DNA from: Phycisphaerae bacterium
GTDB taxonomy: Bacteria; Planctomycetota; Phycisphaerae; UBA1845
Direction of reading: 5' to 3'
DNA length: 40,977 bases
Assembly (NCBI GenBank): GCA_016929015.1
Contig: JAFGJQ010000098.1
Span: 1-40,977, forward strand
The position numbers and the translations under genes were made by a program. Shown here in pieces: positions 33,774 through 40,977 of this stretch; position 1 is the stretch's first letter, and each line of letters starts with the position of its first letter. The notes below the pieces were generated by a model that saw only the letters and a program-made list of their open reading frames with translations, ran no database searches and had not been told where the DNA came from.

Positions 33774-33786
33774 CGCTTGCCAAGCG
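33774..33786. promoter_or_regulatory. Inverted repeat in the divergent control region of the two PLP-enzyme operons
   Basis: CGCTTG (33774-33779) and CAAGCG (33781-33786) are a 6-bp inverted repeat around one base, 49 nt upstream of the threonine synthase-like start and 78 nt upstream of the other PLP gene. It could be a shared operator; the evidence is symmetry and position only. Confidence 0.3.
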
Positions 33787-33863
33787 GGCCGCCGCCGCGT
33801 TACCCTTTCCGGCCCCTGCCGAGTGGCCGGCGGGCATCAATGGTTTTTCCCGGAAGGGCCCAC

Positions 33864-35327
33864 GTGAGCACGTTCCCTCGAATCGACGAAAAGGTCCTCG
33901 AACAGACGGCCGAGCGTTGCCGGGCGCGAGGAATTGTCATTCCAACCTTTGCCCAGCAAAAGGACCCGTCCAGAGTGCCGCAGGCGGTTCGCCGCAAGCT
34001 CGCACAAGTCGGCATGACGGACGTTCACCCGCTGAACCTGTTCCGCATCACCTGGAAGAACGAGCCGGTGGAGGATGGCGGCGGCTTCGGCAACGGGACA
34101 TGGCTGGAGTTTCCGGAATCGCTGACCGGCGTACCCGCCCGCATCGTCGGGCTGGTGGGAAGGTTCTTCCCCACCGGGGCACACAAGGTCGGGGCCGCGT
34201 TCGGATGCCTGGTGCCGCGGCTGGTGTCCGGGCAGTTCAACCCCGTCACGCAGAAGGCCGTCTGGCCCAGCACGGGCAACTACTGCCGCGGCGGCGCGTT
34301 TGACTGTGCCCTGCTGGCCTGCACGGCCGTGGCCATTCTGCCGGAAGAGATGTCGCGCGAGCGATTTGACTGGCTGCGGTCGATCGGGGCGGAGGTGATC
34401 GCCACGCCGGGCTGCGAGTCAAACGTCAAGGAAATCTACGACAAGTGCTGGGAAATCCGCCGCACTCGCCCGGAATGCGTCATCTTCAATCAGTTTGACG
34501 AGTTCGGAAACGCCATCTGGCACTACCACCTCACCGGCAGCTTCATCGAGGAGATCTTCGGACGCATCGCCGGCGAGCGGGACCGCCTGGCGGCGTACGT
34601 CTCCGCCACGGGCAGCGGCGGCACCATCGCGGCCGGCGATTACCTGCGCACGCGGTTCCCCCTGCTGCGGGTCGTGGCCACCGAAGCGCTCCAGTGCCCC
34701 ACCCTGCTGCGCTGCGGATTCGGCGGTCATCGCATCGAGGGGATCGGCGACAAACACGTGCCGTGGATCCATAACGTACGGAATACCGACGTCATTTGCG
34801 CCGTCGACGACGAGCAGTGCATGAAACTCATGCGACTGTTCAACGAGGATGCGGGTAAGGCATTTCTGACGAGCCGGGGCGTCCCGGACGACCTGGTGGA
34901 GCGGCTGCCCTGGCTGGGCATCTCCAGCATCTGCAACCTGGTGGCCGCCATCAAGACGGCCCGGTATTTCGAGATGGACGGGCGGGACGTACTGTTCACC
35001 CCGCTGACGGACTCCATGGACCTCTACCAATCGCGCATCGCCGAGCAAAGGTCGGCCCACGGACCCTACGACGCCAACACCGCCGCCGTTGATTATGCCC
35101 GCCACCTGGAGAGCATCGGCATCGATCACATGCGCGAGCTGAACTACTACGACCGCCAGACGCTGCACAACTTCAAGTACTTCACCTGGGTGGAGCAGCA
35201 GCAGCGCGACGTAGCGGATCTGCGCCGGCTGTGGGACCCGGACTTCTGGGCCGAAACCTTCGACCAGGTCGACGCGTGGGACCGCCTCATCGAGCAGTTC
35301 AACGAAAGGGTCGGAATCACCCTCTGA
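33864..35327 (+). CDS. PLP-dependent fold-type II enzyme, ygeW-associated family
   Basis: The product has 487 residues from GTG 33864, which has a GGAAGGG ribosome binding site 6 nt upstream; ATG 33840 is an alternative start. The Schiff-base lysine is predicted as Lys108 in FFPTGAHKVGAAFG; WPSTGNYCRGGAFD and SATGSGGTIAAGDYLRT are the phosphate/cofactor loops. The enzyme belongs to the cysteine synthase/tryptophan synthase beta superfamily. I recall a family of this length found beside ygeW-like genes, but its reaction is not known to me. It differs clearly from E. coli YgeX (398 residues). A lyase step on the amino acid left after carbamoyl removal is a reasonable inference. The YgeW gene follows 16 nt after the stop. 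Confidence 0.87.
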   Translation: MSTFPRIDEKVLEQTAERCRARGIVIPTFAQQKDPSRVPQAVRRKLAQVGMTDVHPLNLFRITWKNEPVEDGGGFGNGTWLEFPESLTGVPARIVGLVGRFFPTGAHKVGAAFGCLVPRLVSGQFNPVTQKAVWPSTGNYCRGGAFDCALLACTAVAILPEEMSRERFDWLRSIGAEVIATPGCESNVKEIYDKCWEIRRTRPECVIFNQFDEFGNAIWHYHLTGSFIEEIFGRIAGERDRLAAYVSATGSGGTIAAGDYLRTRFPLLRVVATEALQCPTLLRCGFGGHRIEGIGDKHVPWIHNVRNTDVICAVDDEQCMKLMRLFNEDAGKAFLTSRGVPDDLVERLPWLGISSICNLVAAIKTARYFEMDGRDVLFTPLTDSMDLYQSRIAEQRSAHGPYDANTAAVDYARHLESIGIDHMRELNYYDRQTLHNFKYFTWVEQQQRDVADLRRLWDPDFWAETFDQVDAWDRLIEQFNERVGITL

Positions 35328-35343
35328 CGGATGAACACGAAAC

Positions 35344-36540
35344 ATGGTACACACGCCGATCGAACAGGTCATCGCTGAGCTGTCCCGATACGATCACCGG
35401 CTCCATGAGCAGGATTTCCTGCTCACCTGGGAGCGATCCCTGGACGACCTGCGGGCCGTCCTGACAACGGCCCGGGCGATGGAAGCCATGTGGCGGCAGA
35501 ACGTCTCCACCCGCGTGTTCGACGCCGGCCTGGCCATCTCCATCTTCCGCGACCAGTCCACACGCACGCGATTCTCCTTCGCCGGCGCCGCCAGTCTGCT
35601 CGGCCTGACGGTCCAGGATTTCGACGAAACCCGCTCCCAGATCGCCCACGGCGAGACCGTGCGCGAGACGGCCAACATGATCTCATTCCTGACGGAGGCC
35701 ATCGGCATCCGCGACGACATCTTCATCGGCGCAGGCCACGAATACCAATGCCAGGTCGCCCGCGCCCTGACCGAAGGCCACCAACAGGGCGTGCTGGCCC
35801 AGCGGCCGGCCGTCATCAACCTGCAATCAGACCTGGACCACCCCACGCAGACGCTGGCCGACCTGGCCCACATGCAGCAGACGTTCGGCTCGCTGGACGC
35901 CCTGCGGGGCCGGCGGATTGCGATGACCTGGGCCTACTCCCCGTCGTACGGCAAACCGCTGTCCGTGGCCCAGGGCGTCATCGCGCTGATGACCCGGTTC
36001 GGAATGCACGTCACGCTGGCCCACCCACAGGGCTACGACCTGCTGCCCGACATCGTCGAACGCGCGGGCAAACAGGCCGGCGAGTCCGGCGGCTCGTTCC
36101 GCGTCGTCCACGACATGGGCGAGGCATTCCAGGACGCCGACGTCGTCTACCCCAAAAGCTGGGCACCCTACTCCGTCATGGTGGAACGGACCGACACGCT
36201 GCGCAGCGGAAACACCGCGGAGCTCAGCCGCCTGGAACACCGCTGCCTGGACCTGAACGCCCGACACCGCGACTGGGAGTGCAACGCCGCCATGATGGGC
36301 CGGACGCGCGACGGCAGCGCCCTGTACATGCACTGCCTGCCCGCCGACATCTCCGGCGTAAGCTGCCCGGCCGGCGAAGTGGCCGCCGACGTGTTCGACG
36401 CCTACCGCGTGCAAACCTACCGCGAGGCCGGCTACAAACCCTTCATCATCGCCGCGATGATCATGCTGGCGCGATTCCCCGACGTCGCCGACCTGCTCCG
36501 CGGGTGCTCGGACCGCCGCCGCCCCCACCGGGGGACATGA
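35344..36540 (+). CDS. ygeW: YgeW knotted carbamoyltransferase
   Basis: The product has 398 residues (E. coli YgeW has 396). Carbamoyl-phosphate binding is by FRDQSTRTRFSFA (Ser72-Arg76), the aspartate/ornithine carbamoyltransferase signature. The second block is NLQSDLDHPTQTLADL (His166) and the third HCLPADI (His330, Cys331). The family has a knotted fold, and the physiological direction is thought to be phosphorolysis of a ureido compound to carbamoyl phosphate, from which ATP can be made. The gene is directly downstream of a PLP enzyme and converges on ygeY, matching the ygeWXY association of E. coli. No carbamate kinase lies in the window, so ATP recovery must use a distant gene. Confidence 0.94.
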   Translation: MVHTPIEQVIAELSRYDHRLHEQDFLLTWERSLDDLRAVLTTARAMEAMWRQNVSTRVFDAGLAISIFRDQSTRTRFSFAGAASLLGLTVQDFDETRSQIAHGETVRETANMISFLTEAIGIRDDIFIGAGHEYQCQVARALTEGHQQGVLAQRPAVINLQSDLDHPTQTLADLAHMQQTFGSLDALRGRRIAMTWAYSPSYGKPLSVAQGVIALMTRFGMHVTLAHPQGYDLLPDIVERAGKQAGESGGSFRVVHDMGEAFQDADVVYPKSWAPYSVMVERTDTLRSGNTAELSRLEHRCLDLNARHRDWECNAAMMGRTRDGSALYMHCLPADISGVSCPAGEVAADVFDAYRVQTYREAGYKPFIIAAMIMLARFPDVADLLRGCSDRRRPHRGT

Positions 36541-36558
36541 CGCCCGGTACGTCCGGCC

Positions 36559-37770
36559 TCACCCCTTCGCCCGGCAGTACACCCCCGGGAAGGCCGCGTA
36601 AAAGGCCGCGCTGCGCGTCAGGTGATCAATCGGCACCCGGTCATTCACCGTGTGGGCCACCGATTCCTCCGCCGGTCCGAACCCGACGCACGGAATACCG
36701 AACATCCCGGCAATGGACACCGCGTTCGTGCTGAACGTCCATCGCCCCACCTTGGGCCTGCGGCCGAACAGCCCGCGATACGTCGCCGCCGCCGCCTGGA
36801 TGTGGGGGTCGTCCTCCGCGGCACACCACGTGGGAAAGTACTTCTCCGTTTCGTACGTCAGGCCCGTATAGCTCGGGACCGCGTACCGCAACACCTCCAC
36901 CTTCGCGTCCACGCCGGCCCGTCGGACGGCCGCCTTCACCTCGCGCAACGCGGATGCCTTAGTCTCACCCGTGGTCAAACGCCGATCCAGGTGCGCAAAC
37001 GCCCCGTTCGGGACGGCGCAGCGGCTGGGCGTCTGGCAGTCCACGTACGACACGGTCACCGTGCCCTTGCCGAGAAACGCGTCCGATTTCAGCCGGCCGT
37101 TCAACCGCTCGATCTCCCGAATCACGCCCGCCAGCTTGTACACCGCATTGACGCCACGGTGCGGCATCGAGCCGTGGCACGACCGCCCCGTCGTCGTCAC
37201 GCCGATCTCCATCCGGCCACGCTGCCCCCGCAACACCTGGCAGTTCGTGGAGTCCGTCACAACGACGCATTCCGGACGAATGCCACTCTCCCGCACCATG
37301 TACTGCCAGCACAGCCCGTCGCAATCCTCCTCCTGCACCGTAAACGCCAGCAGCAGCGTGAAGTCATTCCCGACCAGGCCCAGCTCCTTCAGAATGCGCC
37401 CGGCATAGACCATCCCGGGGATCGCGCCTTTCTGATCGCCGGCCCCCCGCCCATAGATCACACGCTTCACAACCTTCCCGCGATACGGATCGTGCCGCCA
37501 CTCGGCGGGGTCGCCCAGTCCCACCGTATCGACGTGCGCATCGATGGCAATGAGCCGCCGGCCCCGGCCAATCCGGGCCAGCAGATTTCCCATCGGATCG
37601 GTCCAGATACGGTCATACGCCCTCATGCGTTTCAGTTCCGCCCCGATCCGCTGAATCACCCGGCGTTCCTGCCCACTTTCGGACGGAATCGCGACGATGT
37701 CGCGCAGGAACGATGCCATCGCCTTCTCGTAGCGCTTCGCCTTCGCACTGACCGCCCCAAAGTCCGCCAT
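36559..37770 (-). CDS. ygeY: YgeY-type M20 metallohydrolase
   Basis: The product has 403 residues from ATG 37770, exactly the E. coli YgeY length; GAGGAG lies 8 nt upstream of this ATG, whereas the longer frame to 37794 has no such site. M20 metal ligands are His79 and Asp81 (IDAHVDTVG), Asp112 (GRGAGDQKG), the catalytic Glu147 with Glu148 (VQEEDCDG), Asp173 and His373 (SVAHTVND). M20 enzymes hydrolyse amide or N-carbamoyl bonds using two zinc ions. In this pathway it likely opens a linear ureido or peptide-like intermediate between the hydantoinase and YgeW steps. The gene ends 18 nt from the end of the convergent ygeW. Confidence 0.92.
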   Translation of the reverse strand: MADFGAVSAKAKRYEKAMASFLRDIVAIPSESGQERRVIQRIGAELKRMRAYDRIWTDPMGNLLARIGRGRRLIAIDAHVDTVGLGDPAEWRHDPYRGKVVKRVIYGRGAGDQKGAIPGMVYAGRILKELGLVGNDFTLLLAFTVQEEDCDGLCWQYMVRESGIRPECVVVTDSTNCQVLRGQRGRMEIGVTTTGRSCHGSMPHRGVNAVYKLAGVIREIERLNGRLKSDAFLGKGTVTVSYVDCQTPSRCAVPNGAFAHLDRRLTTGETKASALREVKAAVRRAGVDAKVEVLRYAVPSYTGLTYETEKYFPTWCAAEDDPHIQAAAATYRGLFGRRPKVGRWTFSTNAVSIAGMFGIPCVGFGPAEESVAHTVNDRVPIDHLTRSAAFYAAFPGVYCRAKG

Positions 37771-37804
37771 GAAAGTGCTCCTCATTCCGGCCACTCGCGG
37801 GTGC

Positions 37805-37833
37805 CATGCCCGTAGGCTTCAGCCTCGGGCATG
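37805..37833. repeat. Imperfect palindromic (REP-like) element
   Basis: CATGCCCG (37805-37812) pairs with CGGGCATG (37826-37833). Inside, AGGCT (37814-37818) pairs with AGCCT (37821-37825) around TC, with T37813 as a bulge. The result is a 13-bp stem with one bulge and a 2-nt loop. It lies between ygeY and the NTPase gene and looks like a short dispersed repeat of the REP type. No second copy is seen in this window. Confidence 0.5.
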
Positions 37834-37945
37834 TCCAACGCACAGCACCCCGGCTGCGCAGTGCCACACACAGACGCGGCACTCTATCACCACCCCGGTC
37901 CCGCCTCAACGAGTCGGCCCGGCTCCAAACGCCGATGGCGGGAAC

Positions 37946-38443
37946 CTACGCCGGGGAAAGCCGCTTCGCCGTTCGCCACAATGGCGATGGAAAGCGATCA
38001 GGCAGTTGATCGCACAGCGACGTCCGAACCACGATGATGAGTTCCTGTCCGGCTTCGCCGGATCGCAGGACATGGGTCAGGGCCGCCGCCCAACCCTTGC
38101 CCTCCCACTCCAGCGGACCCACCTCATCGATGGCCACAACGTCCAGCCCGTCCCGCACGGCCGCCACGATCGCGGCGTTCCCTTCGGCAAGCGCCGCTTC
38201 CTCGAACCGGAACGGCCCGATGGTCGGCACGGCCTCCGGCCCGCTCACGATCCTCGCCAGCGCCCGGCACACACCCCGGCGCAGATCCAGCAGGTCGTAA
38301 CCCAGCCGTCGCCCGTTCTCGTACACTACCGGCGACGCGATGCCGCCCACCGTCCGGCCAGCGCGGGCCGCGGCGTCGACATACTCGCGCAGCAGCGTCG
38401 TCTTGCCGCACCCACGCTCGCCGTTAATCACGGTCAGATCCAT
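37946..38443 (-). CDS. THEP1-like nucleoside triphosphatase
   Basis: The product has 165 residues. The P-loop is GERGCGKTT (8-16), and a Walker B-like VVAIDEVGPLE (Asp106, Glu107) follows. Size and the opening 'VINGERGCGKTTLL' match small THEP1-family NTPases, which hydrolyse nucleoside triphosphates. In bacteria they are sometimes found beside ECF-type transporter or cofactor genes; here an ECF S-like membrane protein gene is divergent, 217 nt away. It is not the selenium-accessory protein YqeC, which is larger. GGAG lies 5 nt before the ATG. The link to the purine locus is positional only. Confidence 0.8.
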   Translation of the reverse strand: MDLTVINGERGCGKTTLLREYVDAAARAGRTVGGIASPVVYENGRRLGYDLLDLRRGVCRALARIVSGPEAVPTIGPFRFEEAALAEGNAAIVAAVRDGLDVVAIDEVGPLEWEGKGWAAALTHVLRSGEAGQELIIVVRTSLCDQLPDRFPSPLWRTAKRLSPA

Positions 38444-38540
38444 CCACGCTCCACTTCGAAAGCCCGGACTACTCGCACCCTGAGCTGACTCTCACGACCG
38501 CAGCGACACAGAGCCTTCTTCCCACAGCTCGCCGCAGCGA

Positions 38541-38604
38541 GTCGCCAGTGGCGACCTACAGCCCACAGCCCACAGCCCACAGCCTATCCACAGCCAACAG
38601 CCTC
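38541..38604. repeat. Inverted repeat plus 7-bp tandem repeat (ACAGCCC units)
   Basis: GTCGCC (38541-38546) and GGCGAC (38550-38555) form an inverted repeat. Directly after it, ACAGCCC units run from 38558 through 38585, with two further degenerate copies (ACAGCCA, ACAGCCT) up to about 38602. The block lies in the intergenic region before the ECF S-like gene. It resembles short mobile or slippage-prone repeats; the unit is too short and lacks spacers for a CRISPR array. Confidence 0.6.
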
Positions 38605-38659
38605 TTGCCCACCCCCAGTCCCCCATGATACGCTACTGCCGCAAGGAGGTCATCTTCCC

Positions 38660-39241
38660 ATGCTCAAACGATACTTCTCCAACCGAGAATGGTGGACCAT
38701 CGGCCTGCTTGCCGTCATTGGCGGCCTGTCCAGCATTGCACTGGGCAAAAGCGGACCCTCCCTTTGCAGCCGCGTGTCGATGCCGGGCGGCCTGCAATCG
38801 TTTGCCGGCGTCCACGTGCTGCCGCTGGTGATCGTGGCAGGACTCATCCGCAGACCCGGAGCCGCAACCACGGCCGGCCTCCTCAAAGGCGTGGTCGAGC
38901 TGCTGACCGGAAGCGCGCACCGATGGGTGGTCCTGGGCTTCGCCGGACTGGCGGGCCTGATCGTAGACCTCGTCTTCCTCCTGGCCCGCAAGCGCAGGGG
39001 CGTGCTGACCACACTGGTGTCCGGCGGCCTTGGATCGGCCAGCAACGTCATTGTGCTGGGGCTTTCGGCGGGTGTACCCTATGTGTGCAAGAACACGACG
39101 GCCCTGCCTTGGTTGGCGGTCATCGCATTCGGCAGCGGCGTTGTCTTCGCCGGCGGCCTGGGCTGGCTCATTCTCGAAGGCCTGCGCCGCACCGGCCTCG
39201 CCGCGCCCCGCCGATCGCGTGCTGAAGCAACCTCGTCGTGA
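38660..39241 (+). CDS. Small membrane protein resembling an ECF-transporter S component
   Basis: The product has 193 residues from ATG 38660, with a strong AAGGAGG about 10 nt upstream. About five hydrophobic segments are visible (residues 12-28, 49-62, 90-112, 117-138 and 146-170). The GVHVLPLVIVAGLIRRPGA and LLKGVVELLTGS segments resemble ThiW/YkoE-type substrate-binding components of energy-coupling-factor vitamin transporters. No EcfA ATPase or EcfT gene lies in the window. The substrate is unknown; a vitamin precursor or a purine-related compound are both open options. The divergent NTPase gene may be a partner. Confidence in membrane location is high, in family moderate. Confidence 0.7.
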   Translation: MLKRYFSNREWWTIGLLAVIGGLSSIALGKSGPSLCSRVSMPGGLQSFAGVHVLPLVIVAGLIRRPGAATTAGLLKGVVELLTGSAHRWVVLGFAGLAGLIVDLVFLLARKRRGVLTTLVSGGLGSASNVIVLGLSAGVPYVCKNTTALPWLAVIAFGSGVVFAGGLGWLILEGLRRTGLAAPRRSRAEATSS

Positions 39242-39456
39242 CGGGTTGACGCCCAGGGGAAACGTGCGGTGCCTGCCTCTCCGGAGAACGCCAATCACGG
39301 TTACGCCGTAATGGTTGCGAGCGTCCAGTTCTCACACCGTTCTTCCGGTGAACAGAACCCCGGCTTCAGGAGCACTTTCTCCAGCGTGGCGTGCCAGCCC
39401 CGAAGACTCGGCAGCGACTGAACGGCTCCAGTCAGGGCCTCGACGGCATGGGTTCT
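39242..39456. other. Intergenic region, 215 nt, between convergent genes
   Basis: The stretch between the ECF S-like gene and the sensor kinase gene has no supported gene. Minor symmetric sites are TTACG/CGTAA around 39306 and CACCG/CGGTG near 39336-39351. Neither forms a convincing terminator with a T-run. Confidence 0.4.
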
Positions 39457-40977
39457 TCATCCTTTTCCCATCGCCTGCCGCAGCTTCGCCGCCAGTTCTC
39501 CTTTTGAGAACGGTTTCTGAATGAAGTGCACGCCTTCGTCCAGCACGCCGTGATGCGCGATGACGTCGGCCGTGTAGCCCGACATGAACAGGCGAGCCAT
39601 GTCGGGGTGAATCGAGAGCATGTTCCTGGCCAGTTCCCGGCCGTTCATCTCCGGCATCACCACGTCGGTCATCAGCACATCGATCCGGCCGGGATGCTCC
39701 CTGGCCAGGCGGATGGCCTCGCCCGGCGTGCTTGCCGTCAGGACGGCGTAGCCCAGCTTTCTCAGCATCATCGTGGTCATTTTCAGGATCGCCGCTTCAT
39801 CCTCCACCAGCAGGATGGTTTCGCTGCCGCGCGCCGCCGCCACGCCGGCGAGGGGCTGATCGGCGGGGGTCGCCATTCCGGCCACGTACCGCGGCAGATG
39901 GATTTGAAACGTCGAGCCCCGGCCCGGCTCGCTGTACACGCTGACGAATCCCCGGTTCTGCTTGACCGCGCCATAGACGGTGGCCAGGCCCAGGCCCGTG
40001 CCTTTGCCCACCTCCTTGGTCGTAAAGAAGGGCTCGAAGATGTGGGAGAGCGTCTCGGCGTCCATCCCGCAGCCGTTGTCGCTCACGACCAGGCGCACGT
40101 AATCGCCGGGAGTAATGCCCGCCTGCTGGGCGGAATACTCCTCGTCCACGGAGGCATTGGCCGTCTCGATGATGATCGTGCCCACGCTTTCGATGGCGTC
40201 CCGGGCATTCACGCACAGGTTGGCGAGAATCTGGTCGAACTGGGCCGCGTCTATCCTCACCGGCCACAGGTCGCTGCCGGGCTTCCAGATGACCTCGATA
40301 TCCTCACCGATGAGCGGCCGGAGCATCTTCAGCACGCCCGTCACCGCCTCATTGAGATCGAGCACTCGGGGAGCCACGGTCTGCTTGCGGGCGAACGCAA
40401 GAAGCTGGCGCGTGAGGTTGGCCGAGCGACGAGCGGCCCGCTGGATCTCTTCCAGGCTCGCACGAAGGGCCTTGTCCGGCCCGATCCGGTCCATGGCCAT
40501 TTCCGTGTGGCCCAGGATGACCCCCAGCATGTTGTTGAAGTCGTGGGCCACGCCGCCGGCCAGCCGGCCGACGGATTCAATCTTCTGGGCCTGGATGAGC
40601 TGGGCCTGGAGTTTCTCCCGCTCCTCCTCCGCCCGCCGGCGCTCGGTGATATCGGTATGAACGCCGATGAGACCGCTGATCCGCCCGTCATCGTCCCTGA
40701 CGCAATCGGCGCGGAGCAACATGAGGAGACGTCGGCCGTCTTTCGTGACCATCTCAACCTCATCCAGAAACGATCCCCCGGACATGATCGTCTGAAAGAC
40801 GGTGTCGGCGTCCTCGCGATTCGCGTACAACACGTCCGGCCGTTCATGAGCCAGCTCTTCCAGGGAGTAGCCGAACAGACGGGTGAACGCCTCATTCTGA
40901 TAGAAATGGCGTGCATCGGCCGTCGCGATCCCGATCGCGTCACCGGCGGCATCCACGGCGGTCTTGATGTGACGCAA
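39457..40977 (-). CDS. Hybrid sensor histidine kinase (PAS-HisKA-HATPase-receiver), 5' end cut by window edge
   Basis: At least 506 residues are visible; the frame is open at the right edge, so the N-terminus and any input domains are missing. A PAS/PAC domain spans about 3-115 of the visible part. HisKA carries His145 in AHDFNNML. The HATPase domain has [17 protein letters not shown] and [13 protein letters not shown]-terminal receiver domain has the acidic pair in LLVEDE, the phosphoacceptor Asp438 in [11 protein letters not shown] and Lys488 in QKPFS. HDFNN-type hybrid kinases with a fused receiver are common in planctomycetes and deltaproteobacteria. No output domain is present, so signal passes on through a phosphorelay or a partner. 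Confidence 0.92.
   Translation of the reverse strand: MRHIKTAVDAAGDAIGIATADARHFYQNEAFTRLFGYSLEELAHERPDVLYANREDADTVFQTIMSGGSFLDEVEMVTKDGRRLLMLLRADCVRDDDGRISGLIGVHTDITERRRAEEEREKLQAQLIQAQKIESVGRLAGGVAHDFNNMLGVILGHTEMAMDRIGPDKALRASLEEIQRAARRSANLTRQLLAFARKQTVAPRVLDLNEAVTGVLKMLRPLIGEDIEVIWKPGSDLWPVRIDAAQFDQILANLCVNARDAIESVGTIIIETANASVDEEYSAQQAGITPGDYVRLVVSDNGCGMDAETLSHIFEPFFTTKEVGKGTGLGLATVYGAVKQNRGFVSVYSEPGRGSTFQIHLPRYVAGMATPADQPLAGVAAARGSETILLVEDEAAILKMTTMMLRKLGYAVLTASTPGEAIRLAREHPGRIDVLMTDVVMPEMNGRELARNMLSIHPDMARLFMSGYTADVIAHHGVLDEGVHFIQKPFSKGELAAKLRQAMGKG

Noticed and set aside
33777-33863. TTG or ATG starts upstream of the PLP gene
   Set aside because: The GTG at 33864 has the only good ribosome binding site, and the upstream residues are Pro/Arg-rich without family match; ATG 33840 is kept as an alternative.
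33864-35327. Identification of the 487-residue PLP enzyme as YgeX
   Set aside because: Length and the active-site lysine context (TGAHKVGAA) do not match YgeX (NAFKMLGG, about 398 residues).
37946-38443. Identification of the NTPase as the selenium accessory protein YqeC
   Set aside because: YqeC is larger, and this protein has a THEP1-like P-loop and size.
38558-38604. CRISPR array
   Set aside because: The 7-bp units are contiguous, with no spacers and no cas genes nearby.

Overview
The window is GC-rich, almost fully coding bacterial DNA on one contig. Several genes point to Planctomycetota, perhaps a Phycisphaerae-like lineage: a lysine-rich SWIB-domain protein, a TPR protein ending in two RNA-polymerase alpha-CTD-like domains, many exported hypothetical proteins, a sialate O-acetylesterase, and a Tat-exported DUF362 protein. 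This assignment is inference; there is no rRNA or marker gene to confirm it.

Positions 1-16980 are mostly housekeeping and cell-envelope genes. They comprise a truncated lipoprotein and an S9 peptidase (minus); a TPR/alpha-CTD protein and a SpoIID-like lipoprotein (plus); a SWIB protein with a strong hairpin terminator; a 34-residue peptide, a secreted hypothetical protein and a membrane metallophosphoesterase with altered metal motifs (minus); a HAMP sensor kinase (plus); a methyltransferase (minus) whose upstream region holds an 18-bp perfect palindrome; tRNA-Val(TAC); an AAA-ATPase/TPR protein paired with a TPR membrane protein; and a DUF362 protein paired with a DUF6599-like lipoprotein. 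A sialate O-acetylesterase follows at 16981-18957 (minus).

Positions 19047-37770 hold the main point of interest. This is a nearly complete, rearranged counterpart of the E. coli yge/yqe/ygf-ssnA-xdhD region, whose homologues have been tied to anaerobic urate/purine breakdown in gut bacteria. It encodes a hydantoinase-type amidohydrolase, a three-subunit molybdenum hydroxylase, an XdhC-family maturation factor, a fused XdhD-type hydroxylase, YgfK, MocA, SsnA, two fold-type-II PLP enzymes, the YgeW carbamoyltransferase and a YgeY-type M20 amidohydrolase. The likely logic is: MocA and the XdhC-like protein mature the molybdenum enzymes; the hydroxylases and YgfK do redox chemistry on the purine ring; hydantoinase, SsnA and YgeY cut C-N bonds; YgeW recovers carbamoyl phosphate from a ureido group; and the PLP enzymes deaminate the remaining amino acid. 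Two features depart from E. coli. YgfK lacks the internal GltD-like FAD/NAD(P)H module, and no canonical YgeX (diaminopropionate ammonia-lyase) is present; two different PLP enzymes sit in its place. A PKD-domain lipoprotein of lower GC interrupts the locus.

Positions 37946-40977 carry a THEP1-like NTPase, a small membrane protein resembling an ECF-transporter substrate-binding component, short repeats, and a PAS/histidine-kinase/receiver hybrid truncated by the right edge.
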